Source: Candidatus Desantisbacteria bacterium CG1_02_38_46 (GTDB lineage: Bacteria; Desantisbacteria; UBA1551; UBA1559). Taken from it: DNA of 17,610 bases. Both the position numbers and the translations under genes were made by a program. The notes beneath the pieces were generated by a model. That model was not told the origin of the DNA. It saw only the letters and a program-made list of their open reading frames with translations, and made no database searches. Of the stretch, positions 14,265-17,610 are shown one piece after another; the first letter of the stretch is position 1; each line of letters opens with the position of its first letter. Location: contig MNUO01000099.1 in the NCBI GenBank assembly GCA_001871015.1, positions 1 through 17,610 of the forward strand, given 5' to 3'.

Positions 14265-17200
14265 ATGAATACATTTTTTCCATTGTTAAAGGTAGAAAAA
14301 ATTATTGAGAAAAAAGCAGGGAATATTTATTTAGCAAAAAGGGAGAGAGGGAAAGAGAGGACTTCTAAAAAAAAGGTATCTTCTCTTTTGGAAGTTTTAG
14401 AAAAAGTTAAAAAAGAACATTTTTCAAGAAAAAATAGAGAACTTAGTTTACTGAAATCTCTTAAAATAAAAATTTTTGATAAATTACCTTTTATTTCTGA
14501 GGTGGATTTGGCAAATAAACAAATAAGTTTTGATGAGGAATTTTTCAATATTTTAAAATCTATCAATCCTGATTCTTTACTTTTATTCTATACGCTCTCG
14601 CTATATCATGCAATTCTTTGTTTTTCCGGGAAGAATCAAAACGAGGCGCTCCTTGAAACTTCCAATCTTTTTGATAAATTTTCTGATGAAGACAAAAAAA
14701 TTGTAAAAAATGCATTAAAAAATTCTCTGATTGATCCGGGAAATATATTCTTGAAATTTTTAGAAGCAGAAGGAAAAGAAAAATTAAGAATTTGTTCTCT
14801 ATTAAAAGTCCGTGCCTTGATAGACCTTTCATATGATGGCGAAAAAATTGAGGAAGTAAGCAAGAGGTGCGGGGCTGATCTGCAATTATTGAGAACTCAG
14901 ATTTTACAGTCAATGGCTTCTACCTATGAGCCGAAAGTAGATGAAAATAATGCAAAGAGAGTTTTTGAGCACTGCCTTGAAAGCGATAAACGGCTTCTTG
15001 TCTGTCGTTTTGGCCGTGCTTTTTATACGGATGCTCTGCTTATTGCGGATTCCCGTGGAATAAGAGAAAAGGAAATAGACGGGGATATTAAAAGTTTGGA
15101 AAAAGGATTCAAAAAAGTTTCTTTAAAAATAAAAGACCTGGAGAAATTGGGTCCAGAGCTGCAAACGATTTTTAACCTGAAAAGAGAAAATTGGTTTTCC
15201 CTTGCACAAATAGAAGGTGCAATCGACAAATTGAAGGAAGAATTAAGGAAGATAGAGCTTGAGTTTTTAGAGAAAAATGACAAGTTCTACTCCTACTTCT
15301 ACGAAGAAAATTACTCAAAAATTCAAAATTTCCGTAAAAATATCGATGCGTTTAGAAAAATTGTCTATAGGTTTGAACAAAAAATATTATCTTCTCCCAA
15401 ATTTGAGCCTGCTTTTGTTTCTTTTCTTTCCCGTATACATGAGCTTGATGCAATAAACATTGCCCGCGTAAACGATTTACTTGATCCATTTTTTGGAGAA
15501 AATCCAAAAGTAGAAAAATTAATTAGAGATTGCGGACACAATACTACGATTACACCTAATTCGGTATGGCTCCAATATGCCCAGGATTGGGTGGAAGCCC
15601 TTCCTGCATTTGCCCATTATTTTATTATTCCAAAAGATAAAGGGTATGAAGTTATTGCTCTTACTGAAAGAGAGGTGCTAGAAATAATTTACAAGACATC
15701 TGCAGATTGGTGGGCAAAAAATATTGAGGATGTTATGATGAGGGAAAATGTTGATATAGCCAGACGTCTTGTTGCAGCAAAATCTAATTTAAAAGATGAG
15801 AACGAAGAAAAAATTATTGCATTTATCAAGAAAAATAAAAAAGAAAAAGAAGTAGCATCCCTTACGGTTTTTATAGAAGAATGTGCACAGAAACGTGCGA
15901 AAGAAATTTCTTCCTTGCAGTCAAAAGGTTCTTCCCGATATGAAGCAATTTTAAAACTGTGCAAAAATTTAAAATTGAAGGAATCAAAAACAGAAAATAA
16001 CAAGAGAGCTGATTTTTATCTCCCTTATGTTTTGCAGAAAAAAAGACCGATTCCAACTGTTCATGTGCTGACCACTCTTGGCCCTACTGAAACTCAGGTA
16101 AATATCGCAAACTGGTTAGAGGAAGCCATTTCCCTTTACAATATTGAAAGGGAGTATCATTTAGAGAAAGAAGTTGTGGATAAAATGAGTTTCTACAGGA
16201 AGGAAATAGGAAAAATTGCCTTAGAAATAGTGGAAAAAGAAGAATTACAGGGGGAGATGCTTAAAGTCATTGCTGATTCAGGATTGAGCAATTGTGAGGA
16301 TGATATGTGCAAAGCATCATTGATGCTGGCAGGTTTCCATCCTGAAATTTCTGCTCTTGTCAATAAAATTTCCGCCGAAAAACTTAACCTGAACAGCAAA
16401 AATGTATTGAGAGATTATGTTGGTCCGCTTGCCAGATTCAACGCAAGAAGAGAACTGGTTTCCAGGAAGGGATTGGCACATCTTTTAAATGAGGAGAAAT
16501 ACCGTTATGATTCCTCAGGACCCTGCAAGAGATTTAATCTGGTTTACGCCCCAAGCCGTGTTGACTTAGGGCCTGAAATTATTGAATCCGTAAGAACTGT
16601 CCCTAAATGGGTAGGGGGAGATGGAGAAGATGCGGCCAGGAGCGGAAAATCATTGTATTCTCTATTTAATATTGCAGGTGTTACAGCGGTTAACCGACCA
16701 CAGATTGCAGAATTCTTGAAGGTAGGAGAAAATTTCTTCACGCGAGGCGGCGTTTATTATCTTTCTTTGTGCGCAGGAACAAATATCAATACTTTAGGGG
16801 TTGGCGATTTTGAATTCTTCCGCAGTGAATGGAATAAAAGGGGTGACCGTATGGTGCTTCCCGGCGGAGAAACATATGGTGGATTCTGTGTTCCTAAAGA
16901 ATTTTCTCTTCTTTATGCAATTATAACAAGGGCGTTAAATCCTGAAACAAAAGATGAAATTTTTGATGGTTTCGGCATTCCCGGAAACGAACAATTAAGA
17001 GAAAAAATCACTGCAGATTTATACACAATTCTGAAAATGCGTCGTTCTGTACCGGACGAAAAGGAATGGGAAGAGAAATCTGTTGAATTATTGAGTTCCC
17101 GTTACAAAGAGTATTTCTCTGTCCTGGGAGAAAAGAATGCATATCTTACCCGCCTCCCAAGACTCGCAGTTACTTTAAACAAAGCAGGCGTTCTTTATGA

Positions 17201-17610
17201 AGACGAAGAAGTAAGAAATAATTATGTTATCACAAACTGGAAAAACAAAAAAATGTTAGGCAGCGAAGAAATTAACAGGGCAGGTGTCTTTGACAAGATA
17301 AGACTTATCCACCTTCTGTACAATGAAGCAAAAGATAAAAATCACAAAGTTACTGGGGCCGACGAACTAATTGGTATGATAGAAGCTTCCTATAAGGAAG
17401 ATGTTACTGATGTGCGTTTTTCTGCCGGAGCGCGTAAATTTGAAATTTTCTGCGGAACAGGAATAGAACATCTTCTTGAGGATATAGACCCTGAAGGAAG
17501 AGAAATTTATGCAAAAATATTTTCCCAATATTCTTATCCTGCAGATATTAGAATGGTTGGACTGTGCACCGCAAAAGACATGTTCGGGCATGTTCCTATG
17601 GACTTTTCTT
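14265..17610 (+). CDS. Very large protein of unknown function, 3'-truncated by window edge
   Basis: The frame stays open for 1115 codons from ATG 14265 (AGGAG 5-9 nt upstream) to the right edge. No signal peptide or membrane segment: it starts MNTFFPLLKVEKIIEKKAG and looks cytosolic. Residues 1-600 are helical and rich in Lys/Glu with coiled-coil-like stretches (around 270-380 and 500-560). Residues about 765-880 look like the most ordered, possibly catalytic part: VDLGPEI, VGGDGEDAARSGKS (783-796), INTLGVGDFEFF, SLCAGTN (Cys836) and GGETYGGFCVP (867-877). I do not recognise the family, and GDGEDAARSGKS is not a canonical Walker A. It follows the tRNA array in the same direction without an evident promoter or terminator between them. 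Confidence 0.85.
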   Translation, partial: MNTFFPLLKVEKIIEKKAGNIYLAKRERGKERTSKKKVSSLLEVLEKVKKEHFSRKNRELSLLKSLKIKIFDKLPFISEVDLANKQISFDEEFFNILKSINPDSLLLFYTLSLYHAILCFSGKNQNEALLETSNLFDKFSDEDKKIVKNALKNSLIDPGNIFLKFLEAEGKEKLRICSLLKVRALIDLSYDGEKIEEVSKRCGADLQLLRTQILQSMASTYEPKVDENNAKRVFEHCLESDKRLLVCRFGRAFYTDALLIADSRGIREKEIDGDIKSLEKGFKKVSLKIKDLEKLGPELQTIFNLKRENWFSLAQIEGAIDKLKEELRKIELEFLEKNDKFYSYFYEENYSKIQNFRKNIDAFRKIVYRFEQKILSSPKFEPAFVSFLSRIHELDAINIARVNDLLDPFFGENPKVEKLIRDCGHNTTITPNSVWLQYAQDWVEALPAFAHYFIIPKDKGYEVIALTEREVLEIIYKTSADWWAKNIEDVMMRENVDIARRLVAAKSNLKDENEEKIIAFIKKNKKEKEVASLTVFIEECAQKRAKEISSLQSKGSSRYEAILKLCKNLKLKESKTENNKRADFYLPYVLQKKRPIPTVHVLTTLGPTETQVNIANWLEEAISLYNIEREYHLEKEVVDKMSFYRKEIGKIALEIVEKEELQGEMLKVIADSGLSNCEDDMCKASLMLAGFHPEISALVNKISAEKLNLNSKNVLRDYVGPLARFNARRELVSRKGLAHLLNEEKYRYDSSGPCKRFNLVYAPSRVDLGPEIIESVRTVPKWVGGDGEDAARSGKSLYSLFNIAGVTAVNRPQIAEFLKVGENFFTRGGVYYLSLCAGTNINTLGVGDFEFFRSEWNKRGDRMVLPGGETYGGFCVPKEFSLLYAIITRALNPETKDEIFDGFGIPGNEQLREKITADLYTILKMRRSVPDEKEWEEKSVELLSSRYKEYFSVLGEKNAYLTRLPRLAVTLNKAGVLYEDEEVRNNYVITNWKNKKMLGSEEINRAGVFDKIRLIHLLYNEAKDKNHKVTGADELIGMIEASYKEDVTDVRFSAGARKFEIFCGTGIEHLLEDIDPEGREIYAKIFSQYSYPADIRMVGLCTAKDMFGHVPMDFS

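Noticed and set aside
16611-16652. P-loop in the large protein (GDGEDAARSGKS)
   Set aside because: The spacing does not match GxxxxGK[ST] (Arg-Ser precede GKS, with no glycine four residues before), and no Walker B follows, so no ATPase call is made.

Overview
The window looks like a piece of an AT-rich bacterial chromosome from an uncultivated lineage. TGA is used as an ordinary stop, gaps are short, and nearly every gene lies on the + strand. The housekeeping proteins are clearly bacterial (PurH, GlyA, MnmE, RNase PH, RdgB, two-subunit class I fumarase). The protein set and the several families of small intergenic repeats remind me of groundwater candidate phyla such as Omnitrophota, but nothing here proves a phylum.

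Layout. (1) 1-3805: the C-terminal ~900 residues of a type I restriction HsdR subunit, cut by the left edge, followed by an overlapping radC-like gene and ndk. (2) 3806-9197: purH, glyA, mnmE and a PfkB-family sugar kinase (purine synthesis, one-carbon supply, tRNA wobble-uridine modification, sugar or nucleoside phosphorylation). (3) 9267-10336: two exported or membrane proteins, a HEAT-repeat protein and a small DUF2279/YfiM-like protein. (4) 10348-13141: fumarase alpha and beta subunits, rph and rdgB. (5) 13143-14240: a strong sigma70-type promoter driving seven tRNA genes (Pro, Arg, His, Arg, Lys, Leu, Gly). (6) 14265 to the right edge: the first 1115 codons of a very large protein that I do not recognise, which starts 24 nt after the tRNA block.

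The most striking signal is in the tRNA block. Each of the last three tRNA genes (Lys, Leu, Gly) is followed by a structured element of about 107-145 nt. Each element ends in a second exact copy of that tRNA's own 3' end, from T-loop position 57 onward. Each also carries near its left end an inverted copy of that tRNA's T-arm. The arms match the adjacent tRNA in all three cases, while an internal core is shared between elements. The Lys element is a diverged version with different but still complementary stems and an added 18-nt hairpin. I know no named family with this design.

Three other small repeat families occur. A G/C-run palindrome is read through in the N-terminus of mnmE and recurs inverted before the HEAT gene. 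A 'GAACCTTGTTT...GTCGTRGGTGTGTCAAAAT' repeat exactly fills two intergenic gaps and supplies, or fails to supply, the next start codon. A GGGGWCAGG motif occurs at three intergenic sites. No convincing rho-independent terminator was seen.
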